64,000 bases of DNA from the NCBI GenBank assembly GCA_951394405.1, contig OX596338.1, positions 1,240,001 through 1,304,000 of the forward strand, in the 5' to 3' direction. The notes below the pieces were generated by a model. That model was not told the origin of the DNA, made no database searches, and saw nothing but the letters and a program-made list of their open reading frames with translations. A program made the translations under genes and the position numbers. Below, in pieces: positions 46,658 to 57,465 of this stretch; the first letter of the stretch is position 1, and each line of letters starts with the position of its first letter. Source of the stretch: Coprinellus micaceus (Eukaryota; Basidiomycota; Agaricomycetes; Agaricales; Psathyrellaceae).

Positions 46658-48520
46658 ATGTCACCAGCCGAACCTCTCTTCATGAACGAAGTGCTGCGGC
46701 CCCGTTGCACTGAGTTACACTTACATCATCGCGGCGGCGAGAGGCCGAAGTCACCGTCTTCTCCCACTCTCTTGAACCTCTCCATCCTCCGTTCATCCGA
46801 GTCCACCACCTCCACCGTCCGTCCCGCACCCCAACATCCTACCCGCGAGCCTACCATGCAGAGAGCGCCGTCGATCCTGAACGTACATACGCCCAGCTCG
46901 TCGTTTGCTATCATCCACTCATGTGAGTTAGGGTTTGCGATGATCTCATCGTTCGACTGGCCTCTAATGACGCGGCTGCGATTGGTTTTTGGCAGTAACC
47001 CAGGAGTCGCTCGATGAGCTGTACGATAAGCTTAGCAGGAAGGGGCATACGGAGCGATACCCGCCTAGAGTAGGGGCTGGGTGGTTGAAGTACGAGTGGA
47101 ATGGGTCGGTGTGGAATTTGGATGATGGTGCGTCGCGGTTACGGTTGTTGTTGTCCTGGGTCCTCTCTGCCCCTATCTCCCATCTGCTGCTTTTCACCCC
47201 TTTTCAACTTTACTTGTGCACTCTCTGGCGATGGATGCTCAACATGAATAACTGCAGACTCGGATTACACGATCTTTGCATGGCGGCAACAACAAGAACA
47301 AGACGCAGCGCAGGACTCTGAGGGTGTCGCGTCGACCTCCCGGGTGACCCTCCCCCCATCCAACACTCAATCCCAAGCCCATCCACCCAGAGAGCATACA
47401 CCCACCCTGCACCTCCACAATCCCTCAGATGCACTCCCCCAACCCCCTACCTACTGCAACCCCTCATACTACATTTTCCGCGAAGCCGCTGCGCTGCGCA
47501 ACGCACATCAGCGTCTTGCTGGGACAGGGAAGGCTGGTGGTAAGGGGGCGAAGGGTAAGAAGCACAAGAAGCCGCAGGAGGAAGAGGAAGACGGCGTGAT
47601 ACCGCTGAAACGCGACTTTGAAAAGTTCCATTCGCTGAATGGGGTCAGGACGATCATGGGGAGCATTGGGCCTGTGGAGAATGGTGGGCGTTTCCTTCTC
47701 ATCCCCGAGCATACGCCAGATTCTAATGTCTATATATGCAGTTCGGATGCTACTCAAGATGGGGCATAAACATGTCTACATGTCGCGCAAGTTCGCGATC
47801 AAGCACGGGTTCATCCCTCCAGACTCTGCTCCAGGGAACTATGGCTATGGAGGGATCGTCACTATAGGTTACTGGCCTATCACCATTCAGCCATCTGCCT
47901 CGTCTCCTCAACCACACCCGCCCCCTCAGCCCCAACCTTCGACTCAGGATCATACCCAAAGAACCTCCACCCCGCCGCAAACCCTCCATCCCGGTTTCCT
48001 TCACGCCGACAAAACCAGAACTCGCTCGCCTTCGCCTCTATCCTACGTATCCTCCCCGAGGATGGGAGGGACTGGAAGCCTCCTCGACCCTCCGATGCTC
48101 CACTCATCGGTATCTCAGCATTTAGGTATCCGAGGCCATAGCCCTCAGCCACGAGCACCCTCCGTCGCAGCTAAGTCAATCACCAAATCCAAGGCCGACG
48201 CCGATGCCCGCTCCATCCTCACCACCCCTCCCTCCCTAGGATCCAAGAAACTCACACACGCCCAACGGAACCGAATCATCCAAAACGCCTCTACGGCCCC
48301 AGCAAACGGCCTACATCCGGTCCTTCTGGAGGTATTTTTGGACGAGGAGCCCCACTTTGACGTCGTCCTCGGCAGGAGTTTCTGGGAGAAGCGCAGTGTG
48401 AAGGTGAGTAACGTGGATATGACGGAGGTGTGGTGTATGGATGTCCCTGGGGGAGAGAAAATTGAATGTGAGGTGGTGGTGTTGAAGGATGGGAGGGGGG
48501 AGATCGTTACTGTTACGTGA
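46658..48520 (+). CDS. Unknown protein with conserved two-block architecture
   Basis: Four exons (46658-46922, 46996-47127, 47258-47683, 47742-48520) give 533 residues. Order: low-complexity start; TQESLDELYDKLSRKGHTER and GWLKYEWNGSVWNLDDDSDY (looks like a small folded domain); a Pro/Gln-rich linker; a Lys-rich patch; then KMGHKHVYMSRKFAIKHGFI, a long Pro/Ser linker and LHPVLLEVFLDEEPHFDVVL followed by GRSFWEKR and a strand-rich end. The VYMSRKFA...VVLGRSFWEKR pair faintly resembles the flap and end of a retropepsin-like fold, but no catalytic Asp-Thr-Gly was found, so I assign no function. The start may be a later Met (46856). Confidence 0.65.
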
Positions 48521-49262
48521 AGTGGTTGTTGGAGGGGTTGACTGGCTTAATGAACGGACTCGGAGATTGGAGCTTCACCCTGCTTGAAGGATGTCGTATA
48601 GTTGACTTTATTGTGGCTCGACTGGCCAGGGGGTGCAGACCACGCATGAGGCACTGACAGGAGACGGTGGCTGCGCCGAGCCCGAGGGTATACTCTCGGA
48701 GATCCCTTCCGTCCGTTAACCTGTAAAGCTCGAGTGCCTCGGCCTGGCTAAGGCTAGGCTGACCTCCCCATGCTTCCTATTTCACCGTGTGGAGCGAGGC
48801 CGAGATATCACCTCCGTTTCTCTTTCGCTTTCTGACAGGCTTTTTAGTTTACGCATTGCTCTGCTTCGATAATTGACTTCTGCCTCCGTTCTTCTTTGTA
48901 TACCACCGGAATGTATGTAGTTTGTAAAGGCCCCTAGGGCCCGCCCTGGATTCTAGAGGACTCCTGACCGGGACCTGGAATACGAACCACCGTCAATCGA
49001 TGTATCGTTGGCTTGGCTTGGATGGAAAGAACCGGAGTGATAAAATAAATGTCATTAACGAGGTTATGCGGCGTAGAGGTAGAGAGGTGGTGTTACGAGA
49101 TGCCAATGGTTCGTTCAGGAGCTGACGGTAGTGGTATGTTGATAAGAGTCGATAGCAGACTCCAAGCCAAGTCCAACGGCTGTGTTACGCTATGATGACC
49201 AGAGAAGCCCGAGTATCACCACCATCATCATGGGCGGCGGGCCCTAGGCAGACTAGCTAGCC
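48521..49262. other. Convergent intergenic region
   Basis: About 740 bases between the stop of the unknown protein and the stop of the mS38 gene. It is too long for two 3' tails alone, but no ORF of note, repeat or RNA gene was seen. Confidence 0.45.
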
Positions 49263-50215
49263 TTACTTGAGTTTGAGCCGCGAAGAGCGAGTTGCCTTTC
49301 GGCGCTTCTTGAGCCTGTGAAGGTGCGGTGGCGAAGGTCGAGGGAGGGGGACCAAAGTTGAACCGGTGGGGAGAGGAGATAAGGGTATCGAGTCAGCGAA
49401 CTCCCCCCTCACCCAAAAGCATAGGACATAATGACTTACTTATGCTTCTTCATCTTCTTTCTCCTCTTCCTCTTCGTACTATCCAGCAAGATCTGCACAT
49501 CCTCCCAGTCCTTATCCATCTGCCCTTGCAACTCAATCCTCTCCGGTTCCTTGGCGGGATCCAGGCCGAGGCGTTTGAGGGTCGCCTCCCATGCGGTTGC
49601 GCTTCCGAGCCGACTCATCGCGAGTGCCCGCCCAAGCTGACGTGCGGCAATAGCGTCGGCGTCGAGGTGCGCCTCAGTGGGGTAATCGTCGAACACCGAT
49701 ATCGGCACCTTCTCCTGGGCCTGGGCAGGTTTCGGTCCGCTGAGGATGGCCTGGAAGGAAGGTCCTGGTGTGAACATTGAGGGCGGGTTGTTCAAGAGGA
49801 GGAGTGGTCGGTGAAGGGAGAAGAATTGGTGGAGCTTGAAGTCGGAGGAGGAGGGGGTGGGGTGGGAGGCGGCATATGCTGCTAGGTCGTCAACGGAGTC
49901 TGCGAGCTGCTGGTCCGCACTGGGCGATGCTGCTGCTGTGCGGGGAGAAGAAGGGGGGTCGATGACGCCAGGGGTATCAGCCACGGTCCTGGATGCGCTC
50001 GGGTCATTGGGGCTCGTACCATCGGGAGAGGCTGTTGACGAGCTGGCGTCCTTGGATGACGAGGGGGCGTCGGATTTGGCCTTTGCGGCGACGACGGCGG
50101 GTGCTTTGGACTTTGCAGAGTTGAAGTAGCGGCCGCCACCTGATTTGGAGGAGAATACAGAGTAGGCCCTGCGCGACGAGGGCGCAGTGACCAGACGTCG
50201 AAACGCGGACGACAT
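49263..50215 (-). CDS. Mitochondrial small-subunit ribosomal protein mS38 (Cox24/Qri5 family)
   Basis: Two exons (50215-49440, 49314-49263) give 275 residues. The N-terminus is Arg/Ser-rich and suited to mitochondrial import (MSSAFRRLVTAPSSRRAYS). A Ser/Pro/Ala-rich linker and a helical region follow. The family mark is the very basic end: DSTKRKRRKKMKKHK from exon 1 and LKKRRKATRSSRLKLK from exon 2. This DUF1713 end is the mS38 signature. In yeast the protein was first described as Cox24, needed for expression of mitochondrial COX1. The last 17 codons sit in a separate exon, so the shorter frame ending after exon 1 would miss half of the motif. It follows CLP1 on the same strand, 123 bases away. 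Confidence 0.9.
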
Positions 50216-50338
50216 GGTCGACGTTCGTCGTGACTGCAACGGACAACTGCCTTTCCAAAAACTGCCAACACCACACGCAAGTTCTCGGAACACATTCGGC
50301 CCGGTCGGCACTCTTCGGCTATTGTATTCTACTCTCTA

Positions 50339-52727
50339 CTACATCTCCTGGTACTCGAACGATCCCGCAATCCCTGTCTTGCCTACTACAGAGGTCTGGT
50401 TGGGAGATAGCACAGTCATCTTCCTGTTCCTCACGTCGACGTGCGTGCTAGAGCGCAGACAGTTAGCGCCATCATTTGCTCCAACTTCCAAGCATGAATT
50501 GCACCCACATGTAAACGAAGCTCGTCACAGGCAGGTCCAGTAACTCTTCGTCGTATCTCTCATTCTCATCTGCACTGAGTGGTGCTAGCACTGCAACCAC
50601 TGCGTTGATCAGGGCCGAGCCGGGCGCACCAGCGTTCACGGGAACAGGCTGCATCTCGCTCATGACCCTGGCGGCTCCGACAGGCAACGCGCTCGACGGC
50701 GCCATCGTTTCTGTTAAAGAACTATCAGCCACGCTTCCAAGAACCTGGGGTCGAGGATCACATCTCAACACGCCTCCCCCTCAGAAGGCCGCGTCTCCTC
50801 GACAGAAGACCCCGACCTGTAATACCAGCCACACTTCGAACGTGCACTCACCTGTACCTATACGGTAGATTGATAACTCCCCGAATTTTATCATAGTCGA
50901 AGACGGTGATAACACCAAATCAGGGAGGGCCTCTCCCCCAAGCGTACCCGCTGTGACCCCTGCCGGTGGTTGCACGGCAAATCCGTACATGTACGTGTGC
51001 AGCTGGTACTTCTGTACGCGCTCGCGGTAGCTGTGGTCTAGCTCAACGACCTGCGTAATTGATGGGTCAATTAGTATAAGCAAGCCAAGAAGAAGGAAGT
51101 AAGCGGGGGGAAAGATAATCTAGTCTATCAAAGCAGTGGACAGGGACTCACCCCACCAGACTTGGGAATCTTGACGACGGATATGTACGACCCGTACGCT
51201 CGCTGCATTTCCACATTCAGCTTTTCATGCCCCACGACGAGGATGACGTTGACTACAGTTGACCGGGAGTTAGCGAGCGAGTAAAGTTAGACTGAGGGTT
51301 GGGAGCGGGTGAAGTAAAGTAAGGCATAGGAAGGATACGAGGGGGGGGGAACGGGGATAGAAAGCACGAATGACGACACCGGGGGAGACCAAGCACACGT
51401 GAAGAGTAAGCTGCCTTGGCCACACCAAGGAAGGGGAGTTAAGGTCCATGAAGCAGTTGAAAACAAGGTCTACATCCGACTAGATGCCAGTCACAGGCAA
51501 ATTAACATCCTACTTACTTCTGAAGGCGTCGACGCAAGCTTTAATGAGCTTCTGTCGGTGTTCGGGCGGCGAGGAGTTGGACGCAAAGGAGGCGGGAGTG
51601 TCGACGATCACGCCAGCTGCTTTACCTGGAGACGGGTTGCAATGGTGAGTATAATGAAATCACATAAAACTTGAAGGCGGAGAGGAAAGAATGACGATTC
51701 CGGAGCAGGGTAAAAGTGAGTCCAGGAACATACTTTCGGGATTCATATCAAATCTATCGTTGACATTCTCCCCGAGATTTCGGATGAGTCTATCCATAAG
51801 CAGCGGGTTACGTTTGGTGTCGTTGTGTCCGTACCAGTACACCAATGGCTTGTGCGCATGGCTGGGGATGACGACTGGAGCTGAGGTCGCGCTGAATCCG
51901 AGAGGTGTCGCTGGGGAGAAGGTTGGGATGGAGCTCTTCACTGGGGTCACAGATATTGAACCGGGGATTGCCCACCCTCCCTGCAATAATACCCAAATGA
52001 ATTTAGAATGGGAGTAGACCGTATGGCAAATAATGCGACTCACTTCACTCGGATCCACGTTCGCAAGCAAAGGCGACCATCCTTGGCCGGTCCTCACGGT
52101 ATAATTCACCAGAATCTTCGCAACGGTCGTCTTTCCCGCATTCTCAGGCCCCAGAATCAACACTCGCGGAGGCTCAGTGAGCTTCGGGTCCACATTTCCC
52201 TGCCCAGGAGGTAGCGGTGAACCGCGAAGCTTGGACAAAGCGCGTACGCGCATCTGTTCGAGGGCGATGTGGATGTTGCCGTACGCGGACATGGGGGTTT
52301 CTTCGGAGACGTATTCCGTGGAGGGTTGGCCTAGGACGTGAAGGGAAATACATAAGCTTAACAAAACGAGAAGTTCAAGGAAAGCTACTCATCTCAATCG
52401 TGCACCCATGCCATGTATACAACGCAGCTTTGCATTCTTGGGTGAAGAGGTAAGTCTTGCCCTCGATGAGTTCTGCGCCAAAGATTTCCGCGCGTCCTTT
52501 GATCAGCTATGTAGTTGGCACCCCATGGTCGAAAGTCAGAATGATCCTTGAACCACCTCTCCTTGAGGCCAAACACATAGAGGCTTCTCTTGCGATGGCC
52601 ATCCTGGCACTTCAGACGTACGAACCTTGATAGCAAGCGTAGCGTCGGGGTCAAGTTCAAAGCGATACTCTGTCTCAGGCTCGAGGGTCCATTCGCGCGG
52701 TCGTTGAGGTGGATTCCCGTCAGACAT
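50339..52727 (-). CDS. CLP1: Clp1, mRNA cleavage and polyadenylation factor IA subunit
   Basis: Nine exons (52727-52626, 52506-52389, 52330-52044, 51980-51734, 51625-51518, 51252-51152, 51050-50852, 50710-50509, 50447-50339) give 490 residues with consistent phase. Landmarks: WTLEPETEYRFELDPDATLA; GRAEIFGAELIEGKTYLFTQ; PSTEYVSEETPMSAYGNIHI; P-loop GPENAGKTT (134-142); NVDPSEGGWAIPGSIS; GVIVDTPASFA; VNVILVVGHEKLNVEMQRAY; and ETMAPSSALPVGA. The C-terminus is TSFVYITHVDVRNRKMTVLS. Clp1 holds ATP and bridges Pcf11 with the cleavage and polyadenylation machinery. The animal form also phosphorylates RNA 5' ends; the fungal protein is usually inactive in this. The final exon was found only by splicing. 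Confidence 0.95.
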
Positions 52728-52899
52728 GTCCAACAATGAATGGGAGAAGAGCAAGAGGCGCCCAGGATCACAGTGCGAACAACCTTCGGCAATCGCCGAC
52801 CAGCGACACCGCCACCTGCCTCGTGATGTTCTCCTGTCCAAATCAGGACCAAGCCAGTGCGAGACGGAGCTCTCTCATCTGCGATAGCGAGCTGCTTCG

Positions 52900-53131
52900 A
52901 TGATGGCTCCAGCGAACTCCAAAGCATATCAGAAGATGGCCTTTATGAATTATCAGGGCACCGTGCCTTTCCTCCCCGAAATTGTATCTGGTGGTTCGCT
53001 TCCAGGAACGAAAGACTGTATGTGCTCCTCATCGTCCCATGTACTATTGACCGCGCCCCCGGCCGAGGTATGGGAGCGGAAAGGCTCTTGCAGACTCTAG
53101 CTCACCCCAGTTATCTTCATTTAAACGCTGA
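52900..53131 (+). CDS. Possible small protein of 51 residues
   Basis: Two exons (52900-53017, 53094-53131) would encode a protein starting MMAPANSKAYQKMAFMNYQG, with a middle TVPFLPEIVSGGSLPGTKD and a Ser-rich end. The frame is open, the 76-base intron has a GTATGT donor and CTTGCAG acceptor, and the gene would share a 170-base promoter with CLP1. No family recognised. Small divergent genes are often real in fungi, but chance cannot be excluded. The rest of the gap to the permease (to 53437) shows nothing. Confidence 0.35.
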
Positions 53132-53437
53132 AGAAGCCCTGGAAGCCTAGGTTTGACTCAGCGCTCGATATCATCGGAATGCAATGAAAGTAACTAAACA
53201 ACGCACGACAGCGCGGGCGTAGTGGGAAACCTTCTTCTTCTGACGATGTGCACACACTTGGCGATAGAAGAAGTCGAATCTTGCAGAGTCCGCATTCGAA
53301 TAGGCGCGGGCGGGGAACCTCACCGACAGACACCCTGGGATCAATCTGCAGATTTCCATCCTGCCCATCACCTTACGGCATGAGGATACTCAACTGTACA
53401 GGGCGTTAGGAAGGAGGTAACCACCGACACCGCGTAC

Positions 53438-53445
53438 TATATAAG
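53438..53445 (+). promoter_or_regulatory. TATA box of the MFS permease gene
   Basis: TATATAAG 78 bases upstream of the ATG, in the expected range. Confidence 0.5.
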
Positions 53446-53522
53446 ACCAATCGTCCCGGAGAACGCCCTCGTTCGCTTCTCCGTCCCCGACTTCTCTATC
53501 ATCCGCTCCGTGTCTGGTCAGA

Positions 53523-56500
53523 ATGTCGTCCAGCTCAGACTATTCTGAGAAAAACGAGAATGGGCCCACTCAGCCCCACGCAGTCGACGCGCAGGACGTC
53601 GACGTTGCGGCCCATGTCGCAGTCGATACAGTCGTGAAGCCCCTCACGCCTGGGGAGGCGCTGCGATTAAGGTATCATTCGATTCTTATACCTCATACTA
53701 TTATACGAGCCAACTCACCTGCTCCTGACCCAGGCGCAAGATTGACTTGCATCTCATGCCTCTCATGTGCCGTGCGTACCCTACCTTGTGCTCCGAGGAC
53801 TCGGTCACTTATCGCTCCCGCTTTCTTAGTTCTTTATCTGTGAGTGAAACGCCAGCGCGTTGATCCATACGCGAAGTTTGTGTCTAATCATGGGCTTCAT
53901 CTTAGGATGACGTTCGCGGACAAGACCACCCTTGGGCAGTCTGCGGTTCTTGGAATAATGTGAGCAGGCCTCCTAAACCCGATTCATTTAATACATGACC
54001 TCATTGTGATTTAGTCCCAGCAATCACCTTACGCAGAATCAATTCAACTGGCTCGGGACCATCTTCTCTCTCAGCTTCTTGGTGTTCGAGGTACGTTCAA
54101 GAACCCCGCCTCTGTCTCGTGGGTGACGAACCCAATCCACAGTACCCGCAAAACCTGGCTCTCCAATACTTCCCCGTTGGAAAATGGATGAGGTACGTGA
54201 TAACACCCCAATCATTGCCTTTTCATATCCACATCAGTCCCATTATCGTCGTTCCACCTTGCCTCCACCTCTTGCGCAACTTTCGTGATTCTGGGTTCAC
54301 CACGACCTTGCCGTTATCGAGTTACCAAACGTTGTTAAAGCCATCTTGGGACTTACTTTTATGTCACTCGTTCGGCTTCGGAGAGGTCTTGAAGGGGGAT
54401 TACTAACGCTATCTACCCCGCAGCTTGAACATCTTCGTCTGGGCAGTGGCTCTTCTATGCCATGCCGCATGTAAATCTTTCGGCGGCCTGTTCGCTGTGA
54501 GGTTTATTCTTGGGATGTGTGAAGGTCAGTACATTCTTCCGCGGAGTACGCTTTGAACCGACTGACGATGCCTCTCTTTCTGTATGTGCTGACCAACCTC
54601 ACTTGGAACTACCGGCTCGGAAACCGAAATCACTCTGGGATTTGCAACGGCATGTATTTATGGGTGTGAGTTACAGGCGCTATCACCCCTGGGTTCATGA
54701 TCGTCACCTCGATGTTTTACACTCGTGAGGAGCAGACCCGGCGCGTCGGGTATTGGTGTATGTCTTCTCCCGTATCGACTCTTGTTCTTTTCTGATGACT
54801 GACTGCTATGCCCACTACAGTCCTGATGAACGGTTTTGCCATCATCTTCCTCGGGTTCACAAGTTACGGCGTCCTTCACACCACGGTGCGTTCTTTTGGC
54901 GCCCACACCCACACGGGAGTGCAAACGGGTAGTTTTACTCACGTCACTTGCGACCAAATAGACGCCCAATATCAAGCCATGGCAGTGGCTCATGATCATC
55001 ACTGGTCTCATTACCCTCATCGTCTCCGTTTTGTTCTACTTGTTCTTCCCAGACTCGCCTACAAATGCGCGGTTCTTGACCAAGGAAGAGAGGATCCAGG
55101 CCATCGAGCGCATCAAGGTCAATCAGGGTGGTGTGGAAAACAAGCGGTGGAAGAAAAATCAGTGCGTAACTTTCGGGCGTTCTTTTCACAGCAGGATGCT
55201 GATCAGGCGCTTATTGCATTTGTTCTTGTCACCCCTTCCCATTTCGAAACACAGGGTCATTGAGACGCTCAAGGATCCCAAGGTTTGGGTCATGGCCGCT
55301 TTCGCCGCGATAGTGTACGCCCTACCTTCCATCTTAGCTCTGCGCCCACACAGCTGATCATCTGCGTCGATCATCTCCTTCTGCCGCCCATACAGAAATA
55401 TCCCCAACTCCGTAAGCCCCGCCAATCTCCTTTTGTTTTGTATGTCAGCTAACGAAACGCATACGTCGGCTATGTTTAGTTGATCAACCAGAGGCAGATT
55501 ATCGTCAGCCAATTCGGATTCACGCCCTTCCAGACCACCCTCATTGGGTGTGTCGATGGTGTCGTTGAGAGTGAGTTTCTCCGTCCTCCGCGCTCGACGG
55601 ATAGACGCTGACGATGCTTCGTCTTCTTTTCCCTTTTCCCCCACTTCCCTCCCTCGTGCCATGTCCCACCATCTCGCGTTCGATCTTGCTGCGTGTTCTA
55701 TGCCCTTCATTTCCCTGTCTGCTCAACCGCAAACGCTAATCCGCTTTAACCCTCTTTTGTTGGTGTGATCCACATGCCCCTGCGCTCAACGTGAATCTGG
55801 ATCTACCCTACCGCTGTCTCTGTCTGTCCACCCTTTGGTCGTTGCGTGGATCTCACTCAATCTCTGGCACGACACGACGCGCCACCTTCGCTAATGGAAC
55901 GTGTTACTCCACGCGCCAGTCTTGACTATCTGGCTGGGTGTCTCCTTGACGCGGATTCGCTTCCTTGGAAGGGGGTATACTTCAATTATGATGTTTGTTC
56001 CCGCCCTTCTAGGGTCTATCCTTGTCAACACGTTGCAAGACCACAACAAGATCGGGTTGTTGTTCTCGTACTGGGTCTCTGGTACGTGGTTTTTTCATTT
56101 GTAGTAGGCGCTTCTGTTTGACAGTTTCCATTTAGTCTTCTTCATCGTTCCTTTCCCTATCTTCCTGGGCTGGGTTGGTTCGATCGTCTCTGGACACACC
56201 AAGCGTACCACCACAAATGCCATTGTCCTCATTGCCTATTCGCTCGGAAACGCCGCTGGTCCATTCATGTGGAAGAAGCAGTACCAGCCCAGGTTCGTTT
56301 TCCTTGCTATTACACATATCCGCCTTCCCTTCTTCCTAGGCGCCCTTCCATTTTCCTCCCCAGATCGACCCCCACACAACCCCCAAGATGGCTAACCAGA
56401 TCGTTTTTGCCTTCTGTAGGAACCACATTCCCTGGGCAGTGATCTCAGCCTGCATCGCCGCAGGCGCATTTTTGATCCTTGTCCTCCGCACGATGCTTGC

Positions 56501-56734
56501 GCGGGAGAACGCGAGGCGGGAGAAGGAGGAGAGGGATGAAACGTATGATGATGTGTATATTCAGAGGGAGAAGGAGGACGGGAGCAAAGTAGAACAGCGC
56601 GTGGATAAGGTCAGTAGTGGCTGTCATGCTCTTAGGGTTCTGTTTAAGGTGTGGAATGCTGATATCCTCCGTTCTCGCAGGTCTTCCTGGACCTTACGGA
56701 TATCCAAAATCGGGATTTCCGGTACGTCTTGTAA
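53523..56734 (+). CDS. MFS permease, allantoate/Dal5-type anion:cation symporter family
   Basis: Sixteen exons in consistent phase give 515 residues: 53523-53671, 53734-53775, 53906-53959, 54015-54090, 54143-54192, 54424-54524, 54677-54757, 54821-54885, 54962-55161, 55255-55314, 55396-55411, 55480-55570, 55920-56081, 56136-56292, 56420-56609, 56681-56734. Family marks in order: RKIDLHLMPLMC, MTFADKTTLGQSAVLGI, NQFNWLGTIFSLSFLVFEYP, FGGLFAVRFILGMCEGAITP, MFYTREEQTRRVGYW, PDSPTNARFLTKEER, GCVDGVVEILTIWLGV, GHTKRTTTNAIVLIAYSLGN and the C-terminal RNHIPWAVIS. Relatives import allantoate, nicotinate, pantothenate and similar organic anions across the plasma membrane; the substrate here is unknown. 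Exon 11 is only 16 bases. The exon 2-3 junction (donor GTACCC) is the least certain. Confidence 0.9.
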
Positions 56735-57465
56735 ACTGCGCGTTTACAGGAGTCGCCACCATTCCTAGCGCAATTCTCTTCTGAGAATATCACGCTTTCT
56801 TGTAATGCCCTTACGATGATAGCCGAGAGCCCAGAGTGCGGGTTCCCTGGCTTGTAGCAGACGACCTTACACCACGACTCGATGTAATATATTTCTTAAT
56901 TCTCGTTCTTGGGTTCCATGTACATAGATTCAAAGCCAAATAGTCATTCTTAAACTGTGATATGTGGGTAGACTGATACCCCTCTCATCTACCTTTAACT
57001 GTATCACATGTTGTGTGATAGTCTTTCCTCGTGTGGGTCACTGCCTCGCAGGGGTTGGAGTCCGGTGTTCCTCGCTATTGTCGACAGATACGATTAGAGG
57101 GGATGAGAAAGAAACGTCCGCCCGACGCGGGAAACGAATAGGCGCCCAACGCGGGACGCGATTACTCGACGGTTCGCAATATATTCAGCATAAAATTGGT
57201 CATTCTTCTCAAGCTACGAAGGTTTCGTGGCCAGTCTGACTTTGCCACGTCTGTGAGTCGAGTCATCATGATTCCATGCAGCACTGTCGGAAGCTCACAT
57301 CGGTGCCCTCCGAAATTCCATTGTTCCAAGGCCGGCGGGTCACGTGCAAATGGGCGGGAACGCCCAATGGGGACATCAATACGAGACGGCGTCTATTTAA
57401 GCGAAAAGGTGGGCAAATGAGACAACAGTGCTCCTTGCTCCCTCCCAACACCCATCTTCCCTGCA
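56735..57465. other. Intergenic region upstream of F-box copy e
   Basis: About 730 bases. A TATA-like TATTTAAG at 57394-57401 lies 65 bases before the F-box ATG. Short GC-rich blocks around AACGCGGGA(C) occur near 57126-57170. No gene seen. Confidence 0.45.
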
